Positions 56,880 through 64,000 of a DNA stretch of 64,000 bases are shown piece by piece. Source of the DNA: Halioglobus maricola (GTDB lineage: Bacteria; Pseudomonadota; Gammaproteobacteria; Pseudomonadales; Halieaceae); the NCBI RefSeq assembly GCF_009388985.1, contig NZ_CP036422.1, positions 2,060,501 through 2,124,500 of the forward strand, written 5' to 3'. Numbering within the stretch: the first letter of the stretch is position 1; every line of letters starts with the position of its first letter. Below the pieces are notes generated by a model. It did no database searches and was not told the DNA's origin. It saw only the letters and a list, made by a program, of their open reading frames with translations. The position numbers and the translations under genes were made by a program.

Positions 56880-58610
56880 ATGAAATACCTGAACGCTTTC
56901 GCCTGCGCCCTGATGATGTTAACAACAGCGGCTTGCTCGAACCCGGTGCAAAAGGCGCCCGAGCCAGCCCCCTGGGCCTACGGTGCGATGGCCTCCGTGG
57001 CCAACCCACACGCAACTGCCGCGGCGATGGCCATGTTGGAGCAAGGTGGCCACGCGGTCGACGCTGCCATAGCAGCACACGCCGTGCTCGGCCTAGTTGA
57101 ACCCCAGAGTTCCGGTATTGGTGGCGGCGCATTCATGGTGGTGCATGAACACGAAAGTGGCAGCCTGCTTTTCCACGATGGCCGCGAGACCGCACCGGCT
57201 GGCGCAACGGTGGATATGTTCATGCGCGATGGTGAGACCATGGGTTTTCTGTCCGCTTGGCAGAGCGGCACCGCTGTCGGTGTACCCGGTGCGATAAAAC
57301 TCTACGAAGACACACATCGCAAGTATGGCAAGCTACCCTGGGCTGAACTTTTCCAGCCCGCGATCGATCTCGCCAATGAGGGCTTCGAAGTTTCACCACG
57401 TATGGCCGCTTTCCTCCCGCGCATCGCGGCAGTTTCGCGGTTGGATGAGAACCCGGGTGCGAAAGAGTATTTTTACCCCGGAGGCAAACCTCTGCTGGCG
57501 GGTACGCTGCTGAAAAATCCTGAGTATGGCGCCACGCTCAAGGCGGTAGCCGAGCAAGGGAGCCGTGCTTTCTACACTGGCCAGCTCGCCGAGGCCATGG
57601 CGGCGGCGGCGCAAATGGAACCTGCTCCCGGAACGCTTAGCACCGCAGACATTGAGGCTTACACCACTGTAGAACGTGACGTGGCCTGTGCGCCATTTCG
57701 CACCTTCACGATCTGTGGCGCCTCGCCACCATCCTCAGCGGCAGCGCCGATCATGATGATGGCGATATACGACCAACTGGTGGGCCCCAGTGCGTCTCAT
57801 GAGGACAAGGTGGCCGCCTTCGTCGACGCCCAGCGGCTGGCCTATGCCGATCGCGATCACTATATAGCGGACCCTGACTTCGTATCCGTTCCGCTGGACG
57901 GATTGTTAAATGCCGCTTATCTCACTGAGCGCGCAGGGCAGCGTTTTGCGCCGGATGAACCGGCCGTTCAAGGCGATCCGAGTTCTTATATCGGCAGTGG
58001 GTCGGCGAGTGTCTTTGGCAACGACAGTACCGATGAAATAGCCGGCACCTCTCATCTGTCTATTGTTGATGGCGATGGCAACGCCGTGTCCATGACGGCA
58101 ACCGTCGAAGCACCCTTTGGCTCCTCGCGCTGGGTGGGGGGCTTTCTCCTGAATAATCAGATGACGGACTTTGCTCGCGCCTATCAGCCAGATACACCAC
58201 CCCAGGCAAATGCGATTGCACCAGGCAAGCGCCCGCGGTCCTCTATGTCGCCGATAGTCATCTTCGATGAAGCCGGCAGGCTTAAAATGGTCACGGGCTC
58301 GCCTGGTGGCAACTCCATTCCAGCTTATGTGTTCAAATCGATGGTGGCCGTGCTCGACTGGGGCATGACGCCGGAAACCGCTGTGGCTTACCCCAACATC
58401 ATCGCCAGAGGCGACAAGGTGCGGGTGGAAATCGCGATGGAAGAGGGCAAAGCCCTCGCCAACGCGCTGAAAGCAAGAGGATATAATGTGGAAGAGCGGG
58501 AGGGTGAAAACTCAGGCCTGCATCTGATTCTAGTGGAGGACGGTGAACTCAAGGGTGCCGCCGACCCCCGGCGTGAAGGCACAGTAGGTGTACTATCAAC
58601 AGCGCCCTAG
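56880..58610 (+). CDS. ggt: Gamma-glutamyltransferase, probable lipoprotein
   Basis: A 576-residue precursor. The ATG at 56880 follows AAAAGGAAC; an ATG 14 codons upstream has no such site. The N-terminus MKYLNAFACALMMLTTAAC has a lipobox-like end, with Cys19 as the possible lipid-modified residue. The catalytic Thr390 (AGTSHLSIVDGDGNAVSMT) starts the small subunit after self-cleavage, and SSMSPIVIFDEAG and GSPGGNSIPAYV form the gamma-glutamyl pocket. It would cleave glutathione or gamma-glutamyl compounds in the periplasm. The lid-loop residues were not judged. It stands alone, with its promoter in the 177 bases upstream. Confidence 0.92.
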   Translation: MKYLNAFACALMMLTTAACSNPVQKAPEPAPWAYGAMASVANPHATAAAMAMLEQGGHAVDAAIAAHAVLGLVEPQSSGIGGGAFMVVHEHESGSLLFHDGRETAPAGATVDMFMRDGETMGFLSAWQSGTAVGVPGAIKLYEDTHRKYGKLPWAELFQPAIDLANEGFEVSPRMAAFLPRIAAVSRLDENPGAKEYFYPGGKPLLAGTLLKNPEYGATLKAVAEQGSRAFYTGQLAEAMAAAAQMEPAPGTLSTADIEAYTTVERDVACAPFRTFTICGASPPSSAAAPIMMMAIYDQLVGPSASHEDKVAAFVDAQRLAYADRDHYIADPDFVSVPLDGLLNAAYLTERAGQRFAPDEPAVQGDPSSYIGSGSASVFGNDSTDEIAGTSHLSIVDGDGNAVSMTATVEAPFGSSRWVGGFLLNNQMTDFARAYQPDTPPQANAIAPGKRPRSSMSPIVIFDEAGRLKMVTGSPGGNSIPAYVFKSMVAVLDWGMTPETAVAYPNIIARGDKVRVEIAMEEGKALANALKARGYNVEEREGENSGLHLILVEDGELKGAADPRREGTVGVLSTAP

Positions 58611-58622
58611 GCCATCTTTGCT

Positions 58623-59033
58623 CTAGCCCAGCTGTGCCATTAGCGCATCGAAGTCCCAGTGCGCCTGCATTCGGGTGATGAGTCCCTCATCATTGACCTC
58701 GTAGACTGCGAGCATATCGCAGTCTGAGAATTTTCCTCCGCCCAGGTCGTTGCGTGCCACCTGGGCCACACAGCAACAGTATGCGCCACTGGTCCAGCGC
58801 TTGTTCGCCGTTATCTCGATTGAGGACGGGCCGATCACGGTGTCCCAGAAGGCCTCAATAGCGGCCCTGCCTACATGGCCATTGCCGGAGGGGTCCATGG
58901 GAGATTTTCCAACAGGATCCTGCACGATGGCATCGTCAGCATAGAGCGCCAGCCACGCTTCCTTGTCGCCAGCCGAGGCGTACTTGATTGAGTTCATGTT
59001 GGCTTTTACTGCCAGATGGTTTTCATCCGCCAT
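58623..59033 (-). CDS. Ketosteroid-isomerase-like (SnoaL/NTF2 fold) protein
   Basis: A 136-residue protein of the NTF2-like fold: YASAGDKEAWLALYADDAIVQDPVG near residues 18-42, HVGRAAIEAFWDTVIG, and the C-terminal MQAHWDFDALMAQL. The DAIVQDPVG and WDF elements are close to those of delta-5-3-ketosteroid isomerase and related hydratases, with several acidic residues in the expected cavity. It is divergent from the DUF1214 gene, and the shared 167-base region contains operator-like repeats. It converges on ggt with 12 bases between. Isomerase activity is possible but not shown. Confidence 0.75.
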   Translation of the reverse strand: MADENHLAVKANMNSIKYASAGDKEAWLALYADDAIVQDPVGKSPMDPSGNGHVGRAAIEAFWDTVIGPSSIEITANKRWTSGAYCCCVAQVARNDLGGGKFSDCDMLAVYEVNDEGLITRMQAHWDFDALMAQLG

Positions 59034-59105
59034 TTTCTGCTCTCGTAAGTGATATCAGTCAATCAAGGATAGCAGCGAGTGCCTCCTTTGCTCGATCAGA
59101 TTCTT

Positions 59106-59170
59106 ATACCAAACGCGGTAACCGTGGCTTCGAGCGAGCGGAGCCATCCAGACTTGGATACCATAAGCGG
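59106..59170. promoter_or_regulatory. Direct repeats and hairpin between divergent catabolic genes
   Basis: ATACCAAACGCGG (59106-59118) and ATACCATAAGCGG (59158-59170) match at 11 of 13 bases and are 52 bases apart, about five helical turns. Between them TGGCTTCG/CGGAGCCA (59125-59146) forms a dyad with one wobble pair. This is a plausible regulator-binding arrangement for both divergent genes. Confidence 0.5.
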
Positions 59171-59200
59171 CCAAACAATAACGAACACAAGGAAATCGCC

Positions 59201-60298
59201 ATGTCAGACGCAGAACAAAAAGTGCTCGACGGCTCCGCCTGGGACGAATTCTGTGATGCCCTGAAAGAAGCCGGTAAGGTTGTTCGCAGCGAAAAAGCGC
59301 CCGGCGACGCATTCAGCCAGGCCGAGGGGTACCGCTATCTGACCCGCCTGTTGCGTGGAGGCCTGGAGAGCTATCTCGAATTTTCCGACCCCATGTTCCC
59401 TGTGTTGCGCTGCGGTGCACACGAGACAATCAAGTTGGGGGCAGACAATCCGGACAATCGCTATGAGAGCGCGTCCATCCGGCCCGAGTTCGATTACCGT
59501 ATCTCGGGTAATCGCAATACCGTCGACTACTTGGGCATCAGCTCTATCGTCAATAAGTATGGCTCTGGCGGCACCATGGAAGTGACAGGGCATATCGACC
59601 ATCGCGAACTCGATATCGCCAATGATGGCAGTTTTGAAATCATCATCAGTCGGACCGAAAAGCCGGGCAACTGGCTGCCGATGGGAGAGCACTCAAACTC
59701 CATAACCGTGCGCCAGACATTTCAGGACCGGATCAATGAGGTTGCGGCCGATCTGAAGATTGAGCGAATCGGCGCTGCAGATGATCGGCCACGTCCGTTA
59801 TCCCCCGAGAAGTTGGTGCGAGGCCTACAGGGCGCAGGCATGTGGGTGCAGGGCGCCGCCACCATGTTTGAAAACTGGGCGGAGAGTTTCCTGCCGACGA
59901 TGAATGATCTACCGGCAGCGGATCAGGACTATTGTCAGTCTATTGGCGGCGACCCCAATATTTTCTATTTCCACAGCGCCTGGGAACTGGCTGACGATGA
60001 GGTCATGGTGATTACAGCGCCAGAGATACCAGAGTGCCAGACCTGGAATTTTCAATTGAACAACTGGTGGATGGAGTCACTCGACTACCGCCATCATCGA
60101 ATCCATTTCAATAAGCATACGGCACATTACGAGGACGACGGCTCGGTGCGTGTTGTCATCTCCCACGACAACCCGGGTGTCCCGAACTGGATAGAGACCG
60201 CCGGTCACAATATTGGCACTATGTGCTGGCGCTGGATCGGCGCTGAAAAACACCCGCTGCTGGACGTGAAAGTGATAAAGCGGAATGAGTTGGCATGA
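59201..60298 (+). CDS. DUF1214 domain protein
   Basis: A 365-residue protein starting MSDAEQKVLDGSAWDEFCDAL at an ATG with AAGGAAA upstream; a longer open frame upstream crosses the divergent promoter. The C-terminal third has the DUF1214 pattern (FYFHSAWELADDEVMVI, CQTWNFQLNNWWMESLDYR, WIETAGHNIGTMCWRW). The middle is beta-rich (MEVTGHIDHRELDIANDG). No signal peptide. The function of the family is not established; members are frequent in actinobacteria and marine proteobacteria near lipid or steroid genes. It overlaps the next sulfotransferase gene by ATGA, so the two are translationally coupled. Confidence 0.85.
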   Translation: MSDAEQKVLDGSAWDEFCDALKEAGKVVRSEKAPGDAFSQAEGYRYLTRLLRGGLESYLEFSDPMFPVLRCGAHETIKLGADNPDNRYESASIRPEFDYRISGNRNTVDYLGISSIVNKYGSGGTMEVTGHIDHRELDIANDGSFEIIISRTEKPGNWLPMGEHSNSITVRQTFQDRINEVAADLKIERIGAADDRPRPLSPEKLVRGLQGAGMWVQGAATMFENWAESFLPTMNDLPAADQDYCQSIGGDPNIFYFHSAWELADDEVMVITAPEIPECQTWNFQLNNWWMESLDYRHHRIHFNKHTAHYEDDGSVRVVISHDNPGVPNWIETAGHNIGTMCWRWIGAEKHPLLDVKVIKRNELA

Positions 60299-61458
60299 GT
60301 GATGCCGTGGTATTCGATGCCGATGCAGCCATTGCTGCGGCGCAGGAGCAAACTGGGTTCACCTCGCTTGGAGATGAGTTTTCCCGCGAAGGGTTGGCAA
60401 TGCTGCTGGCAACCTACGATGCACACATTCGCGACCAGGGCGGACGAGAGCGCTGTTATCAGCGAGTTGTCTACCAGATTGCCACGCGACTGAAGCTGGA
60501 AAATGCTTTCGCTACCATCGACGGCTGGCAAGAGCAGGAAATCGTTGCGCCGATCTTTGTGACCGGGCTGCCCCGGTCAGGCACCTCGGCCCTGTTAAAC
60601 CTGCTTGAAGTGGCTCCCGAAAACCGCTCGCCACTGCAGTGGGAAGTCCAATTTCCCGATCCCTGGCCTGGCAGTGCTCCAGGCGACAAGGACCCTCGCT
60701 ACGACTACCTGGCCAAAGCGCTGGAGGAATCACGCAACTCTGAGTTTGCCAAGATTCACTTTGTCGATGCAGACACCCCCGAAGAATGTGTATTGCTGCA
60801 TGCCTACGCGTTCCACGGCGTCCAACTGGGTTTTGAGATAATGCTCGAACCTTATCGCAGTTGGCTGCTCGGACAAGACCTGACGCCACTCTACGCGTTT
60901 CAGAAGAAAGTGATGCAATTGCTGAACTGGCGCAACCCTGGCCAACAGTGGCTGTTGAAGGCACCAGCTCATATGCTCGGGATAGAATCTATCATTGATG
61001 TATTTCCCGACGCGCGTTTCGTCTGGTGCCATCGCGACCCGCAGAAAGTCATTCCGTCTATCAACAGCCTCAACAAGGTAGTACTGGATATGTATCTGGG
61101 CGAATACTCACACATCGATATGGCTGAAATGGGCCAGGCTGTGATGGAATGGTATGCGATGTCATTGGAGCGCGGCCTCGCCAGCAGAGCCGCGCTGCCC
61201 CCAGAGATGTTTATCGATTGCTCCCAGCAAGAATTCGTCGACGATAATATGGCGCTGGTGCAAAAGGTGTACGACAGCTTTGAAATACCACTGCCAGGCG
61301 AAAGTCGCGCGGCAATGCAGGCACATGTCGACAACAACCCGAAAGGTAAACACGGCAGGCACGAGTACCGGCTAGAGGATTACGGCCTCAGTGAATCCAT
61401 GATCGCTGACCGGTTTGCTTTTTATACGAAAGATACTCGCTGGCCCATCAGCGGTTAG
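60295..61458 (+). CDS. Sulfotransferase family protein (Sulfotransfer_3 type)
   Basis: A 387-residue protein with the PAPS-binding loop TGLPRSGTSALLNLLE (about residues 90-105) and the 3'-phosphate region FVWCHRDPQKVIPSINSLN. The family's ecological marker sequence GKHGRHEYRLEDYGL lies near the C-terminus. It is longer than, and not close to, the sulfotransferase at 55.9 kb. A large subset of these proteins is found in mycobacteria and sphingomonads, often beside DUF1214, as here. It overlaps the DUF1214 stop (ATGA), and the alcohol dehydrogenase follows after 16 bases. It probably sulfates or otherwise binds a hydroxylated lipid; the substrate is unknown. Confidence 0.85.
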   Translation: MSDAVVFDADAAIAAAQEQTGFTSLGDEFSREGLAMLLATYDAHIRDQGGRERCYQRVVYQIATRLKLENAFATIDGWQEQEIVAPIFVTGLPRSGTSALLNLLEVAPENRSPLQWEVQFPDPWPGSAPGDKDPRYDYLAKALEESRNSEFAKIHFVDADTPEECVLLHAYAFHGVQLGFEIMLEPYRSWLLGQDLTPLYAFQKKVMQLLNWRNPGQQWLLKAPAHMLGIESIIDVFPDARFVWCHRDPQKVIPSINSLNKVVLDMYLGEYSHIDMAEMGQAVMEWYAMSLERGLASRAALPPEMFIDCSQQEFVDDNMALVQKVYDSFEIPLPGESRAAMQAHVDNNPKGKHGRHEYRLEDYGLSESMIADRFAFYTKDTRWPISG

Positions 61459-61474
61459 CCACAGGAGATAGGTC

Positions 61475-62575
61475 ATGCGAGCAGCTGTTCTACGTGAAGC
61501 ACACAAGCCATTGGAAATCCTCGATGATGTGGAGGTCATTGAACCCCGCGCCGGCGAGGTGCAGGTGAGTATCCGTTTCTGCGGCCTCTGCAGCTCAGAT
61601 CTCGGATTTATCGTGGGCAAGTCCCCGCTGATGGGGCCGATGGTGCTGGGGCATGAGGCTTCAGGAGAGGTGTCTGCGGTGGGCGAGGGCGTTAGCCATC
61701 TGGCCGTCGGCGACCATGTGGTACTCACACCCTGTGCGCCCTGTGGTGCCTGTTACTACTGCCAGCGAGATCAGCAGAACCTGTGCGTCAACTCAATGAG
61801 CATCTTGTCCGGCGTGTTGCCGGATGGTCAGAGTGGCCTGAGTTTAAATGGCCAGCAGATTTTGCGCGGAGCAGGAGTCGGAGCGCTAGCTGAGTACGTG
61901 ACATTGCCGGCGACTGGCGCGATCAAAATAGATAAGGATATTCCCCTGGATCTCGCCTGCGTGATCGGCTGTGCTCTGCAAACCGGCGTGGGCGCAGTGC
62001 TCAATACCGCCGACGTTGAAGCCGGAGCGAGCTGCGTGATCACCGGCCTTGGCGGCGTGGGTATGGCCGCCGTACAGGGAGCTAGAATTGCTGGGGCTTC
62101 GCTCATAATTGCGTCGGACCCGGTTGCAGCGCGGCGCGACCTGGCGCTGCAGTTTGGCGCCACGCATGTCATAGATCCAACATCGGATGACCTGGCAGCG
62201 CTGGTGCAGGAATTGACTGCCGGGATCGGCGCTGACTACGTTATCGAGACGGCGGGCAAAGCAACGCTGATAGAGCAGGGCGTTCAGCTGAGTCGCATCG
62301 GAGGCACTACCGTGGCTGTTGGGTCGCCTGGATTTGAAGAACATCTGACGATTCCGAATGTCGTCCTGTTTCAGGCGCTGGAGAAAAAGCTTTGTGGCTG
62401 CCTGCTTGGTTCTTCCAATTCACTGTTCGAAATTCCCCGCCTTTTGCGCCTGTGGCGAGCGGGCGATCTCGATATGGCCGGGATGATAACCCACCGACGG
62501 CCGCTCGCGGAGGTCAACGAAGGTTTCGCAGACCTGGAGGCAGGCCGCGGAATACGCACAGTGATCGAGATCTAA
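61475..62575 (+). CDS. Zinc-dependent alcohol dehydrogenase
   Basis: A 366-residue medium-chain dehydrogenase. Catalytic zinc ligands appear as Cys39 (CGLCSSDLG) and His60-Glu61 (GHEASGEV). The structural zinc site is Cys90, Cys93, Cys96 and Cys104 (CAPCGACYYC plus NLC). The NAD motif GLGGVGMAAVQGARIAGA starts near residue 190. It would oxidise an alcohol with NAD+. It is the third gene of the 59.2-62.6 kb operon, and its stop overlaps the stop of the convergent flavin oxidoreductase gene by four bases. Resembles the class III/Rxyl_3153-like group; exact substrate unknown. Confidence 0.92.
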   Translation: MRAAVLREAHKPLEILDDVEVIEPRAGEVQVSIRFCGLCSSDLGFIVGKSPLMGPMVLGHEASGEVSAVGEGVSHLAVGDHVVLTPCAPCGACYYCQRDQQNLCVNSMSILSGVLPDGQSGLSLNGQQILRGAGVGALAEYVTLPATGAIKIDKDIPLDLACVIGCALQTGVGAVLNTADVEAGASCVITGLGGVGMAAVQGARIAGASLIIASDPVAARRDLALQFGATHVIDPTSDDLAALVQELTAGIGADYVIETAGKATLIEQGVQLSRIGGTTVAVGSPGFEEHLTIPNVVLFQALEKKLCGCLLGSSNSLFEIPRLLRLWRAGDLDMAGMITHRRPLAEVNEGFADLEAGRGIRTVIEI

Positions 62576-63780
62576 GCAGGCGCATTTTCGACACAGCGAA
62601 TACCGCCTGGAGCCTCGATGAGCGATGCGCACTTGTTGCAGTGGCTGCAATTGTTGCGATAGTTCGGGTTGCTCATCGCGTTGTTAACGTAGTGGGGATC
62701 TTTCACCAATGGGCGACCCATCTGGACGAAATCAAAACCCTCGCGCATGACTTTCTCAAGACTTTCCAGTTCTGTACAGCCACCGATATAGACCATCTGA
62801 CAATTCACCCGGTCGCGTATTTTGCTGGCGTCGCTGAGAAAGAAATTCTCTTCGTAAGGATAGTGCCGAAACAGGCGCGGGCCATAGTACTTGAGCCCCA
62901 GGCGCGCGATGGGATTGGTTTCTACCTCGAGCATACCCTTGTCCAGTGTCTCTCCGCGAAAGTAGACCATAGGGTTAAAGCTGCTCGTGCCCCCAGAACA
63001 GATGAGGGCGTCAATGCCTGCATTGTCGAGCATGGCTGCTACTTCAATCGCTTCATCGAACTGTAAACCGTCTCGTACGCCGTCGGTCATGCCCATCTTG
63101 CCCAGGATCGGGAAATCGTCGCCGACTGCCTCGCGTACTGCGTCCAGTGCCCGCAGTGGCAGGCGCATTCGATTCTCCAGGCTGCCGCCATACTCGTCCG
63201 TCCGGCGATTACTTCGCGGGCTGATGAATTGGGAAAGACCATAGCCATGGCTGAAGTGGATTTCGATCGCGTCGAAGCCAACGCTCTTCATAAATAGGGC
63301 GGCGTCCCGATAGGTCTTAACAAGGTAGTCGATGTCTTCGAGCTTCATCGCGCCGGCAAAAGGCATGCCCGCTGAGATGCCGAGCATATTGAGCTGGCGC
63401 GAGGGACCGAGCGGTCTCTTCAGGCGCTGCAGCTTACGGTTCTTGGTGAAGTTACCGCAGTGCGTCATCTGCCCAGAGACCTTTACGTCCGGGGCAACTG
63501 ACTTCAGCTCAGTAATCAGGTGCGTGTATTGCGGGCGAAACTGCTCATCCATCCAGGGCATCTGGTCGTTGATTCGGCCGTCAGCTTCCGTCGTGCAATA
63601 GCCGATTGTGGTCATCGCAGTACCGCCGGCGACAATTTCCCTGTGAAAATCGAGCAGCAACTCGCCGGGCACACCGTCAGGCGACTTGCCCTCATATGTG
63701 GCGGCTTTGAGAATGCGGTTTTTCAGTTGCAGCTTGCCGAGCTTGGCAGGGGAAAATGCTTTCTGCAGATGTTCACTCAT
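62572..63780 (-). CDS. NADH:flavin oxidoreductase / Old Yellow Enzyme family protein
   Basis: A 402-residue FMN TIM barrel. It has LGKLQLKNRILKAATYEG near the N-terminus, the FMN/substrate segment FDAIEIHFSHGYGLSQFISPRSNRRTDEYGGSLENR (listed here only by its core GYGLSQFISP), YIGGCTE, and MGRPLVKDPHYV. The C-terminal CSHCNKC-x11-C pattern resembles the iron-sulfur motif of 2,4-dienoyl-CoA-reductase-type members, though the FAD/NAD domain of those enzymes is missing. It probably reduces an activated C=C bond. It faces the dehydrogenase operon and lies just downstream of an SDR gene on the same strand, about 45 bases away, so the two may be one operon. Confidence 0.9.
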   Translation of the reverse strand: MSEHLQKAFSPAKLGKLQLKNRILKAATYEGKSPDGVPGELLLDFHREIVAGGTAMTTIGYCTTEADGRINDQMPWMDEQFRPQYTHLITELKSVAPDVKVSGQMTHCGNFTKNRKLQRLKRPLGPSRQLNMLGISAGMPFAGAMKLEDIDYLVKTYRDAALFMKSVGFDAIEIHFSHGYGLSQFISPRSNRRTDEYGGSLENRMRLPLRALDAVREAVGDDFPILGKMGMTDGVRDGLQFDEAIEVAAMLDNAGIDALICSGGTSSFNPMVYFRGETLDKGMLEVETNPIARLGLKYYGPRLFRHYPYEENFFLSDASKIRDRVNCQMVYIGGCTELESLEKVMREGFDFVQMGRPLVKDPHYVNNAMSNPNYRNNCSHCNKCASLIEAPGGIRCVENAPA

Positions 63781-63824
63781 GGGCTTGGTCTCGTATCAGG
63801 TGAGTATCTCTAAAGTATGTCGGC

Positions 63825-64000
63825 TCAAGCCATCGCGGTGGAATAGCCACCATCTACAGCCAGGGTCTGGCCGGTAATCCAACTCGCGGCGGGCGAGGTC
63901 AGGAAGAGTACCGCAGCGGCTATGTCTTCCGGTGTTCCCGCTCGTTTAAGCCCCTGACGAGGATACATCGCCTCAACCATCTCAGGCATATGCTCAAACA
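63825..64000 (-). CDS. Short-chain dehydrogenase/reductase, C-terminal part (partial)
   Basis: Read on the minus strand from the window edge, the frame gives a tail with [20 protein letters not shown], then [20 protein letters not shown] and a TGA stop. This is the typical C-terminus of a classical SDR (the PEDIA and T-G-x4-VDGG elements). The Rossmann start and the Tyr-x3-Lys site lie beyond the window. It is upstream of, and in the same direction as, the flavin oxidoreductase gene. Substrate unknown. Confidence 0.85.
   Translation of the reverse strand, partial: FEHMPEMVEAMYPRQGLKRAGTPEDIAAAVLFLTSPAASWITGQTLAVDGGYSTAMA

Overview
This 64 kb window looks like chromosomal DNA of a moderately GC-rich marine-type gammaproteobacterium. 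The evidence is conserved gene order: yceD-rpmF-fab genes-acpP-fabF-pabC-mltG-tmk-holB-pilZ, tig-clpP-clpX-lon-hup-ppiD, and tesA divergent from ybbA-ybbP. A long TonB-dependent receptor and a lipid or cyclic-compound catabolic cluster are reminiscent of the OM60/NOR5 (Halieaceae, Cellvibrionales) group. That placement is inference, not a database result. Both ends cut through genes: a MATE transporter at the left and an SDR oxidoreductase at the right. No insertion sequence, phage, integron or CRISPR array was seen.

Layout. 1-9.1 kb: MATE exporter tail, an MGAT-like acyltransferase, a secreted transglutaminase-like protein, a DUF1330 protein, pyruvate:ferredoxin oxidoreductase (nifJ) with a dihydroorotate-dehydrogenase-like partner, and a HAD phosphatase/PlsC fusion. 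9.3-16.2 kb: HrpB helicase and an RND permease/adaptor pair. 16.3-21.7 kb: YgiQ, a TonB receptor and a voltage-gated K+ channel with a C-terminal zinc ribbon. 21.8-28.3 kb: PhzF-like isomerase, bioA-tesA, ybbA-ybbP and a TetR regulator. 28.4-30.1 kb: mdh and a Maf pyrophosphatase.

30.2-38.5 kb is a long fatty-acid/envelope/replication operon. It starts from a near-consensus promoter that appears to give a leaderless yceD mRNA. It lacks the plsX and fabH genes often found between rpmF and fabD. 38.5-40.4 kb holds a probable non-coding RNA on the minus strand, a phosphomannose-isomerase-like protein and tRNA-Leu(UAG). 40.5-50.6 kb is the protein-quality-control block (trigger factor, ClpP, ClpX, Lon, HU, PpiD) followed by serA and a DUF1285 gene; several hairpins punctuate it. 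50.7-55.1 kb: the Prc protease, then a MocR/PdxR-type regulator divergent from a flavin-binding PNPOx-like protein.

55.1-64 kb is accessory-like: hotdog protein and sulfotransferase, a gamma-glutamyltransferase lipoprotein, a ketosteroid-isomerase-like protein, then DUF1214-sulfotransferase-alcohol dehydrogenase facing an Old-Yellow-Enzyme-type oxidoreductase and an SDR. Together these suggest modification or breakdown of a hydroxylated, possibly cyclic lipid. The substrate cannot be read from the sequence.

The observations most worth following are the unannotated transcript at 38.56-38.78 kb, the yceD promoter, the missing plsX/fabH, the PFOR pair, and the 58.6-64 kb cluster with its repeated operator-like site.
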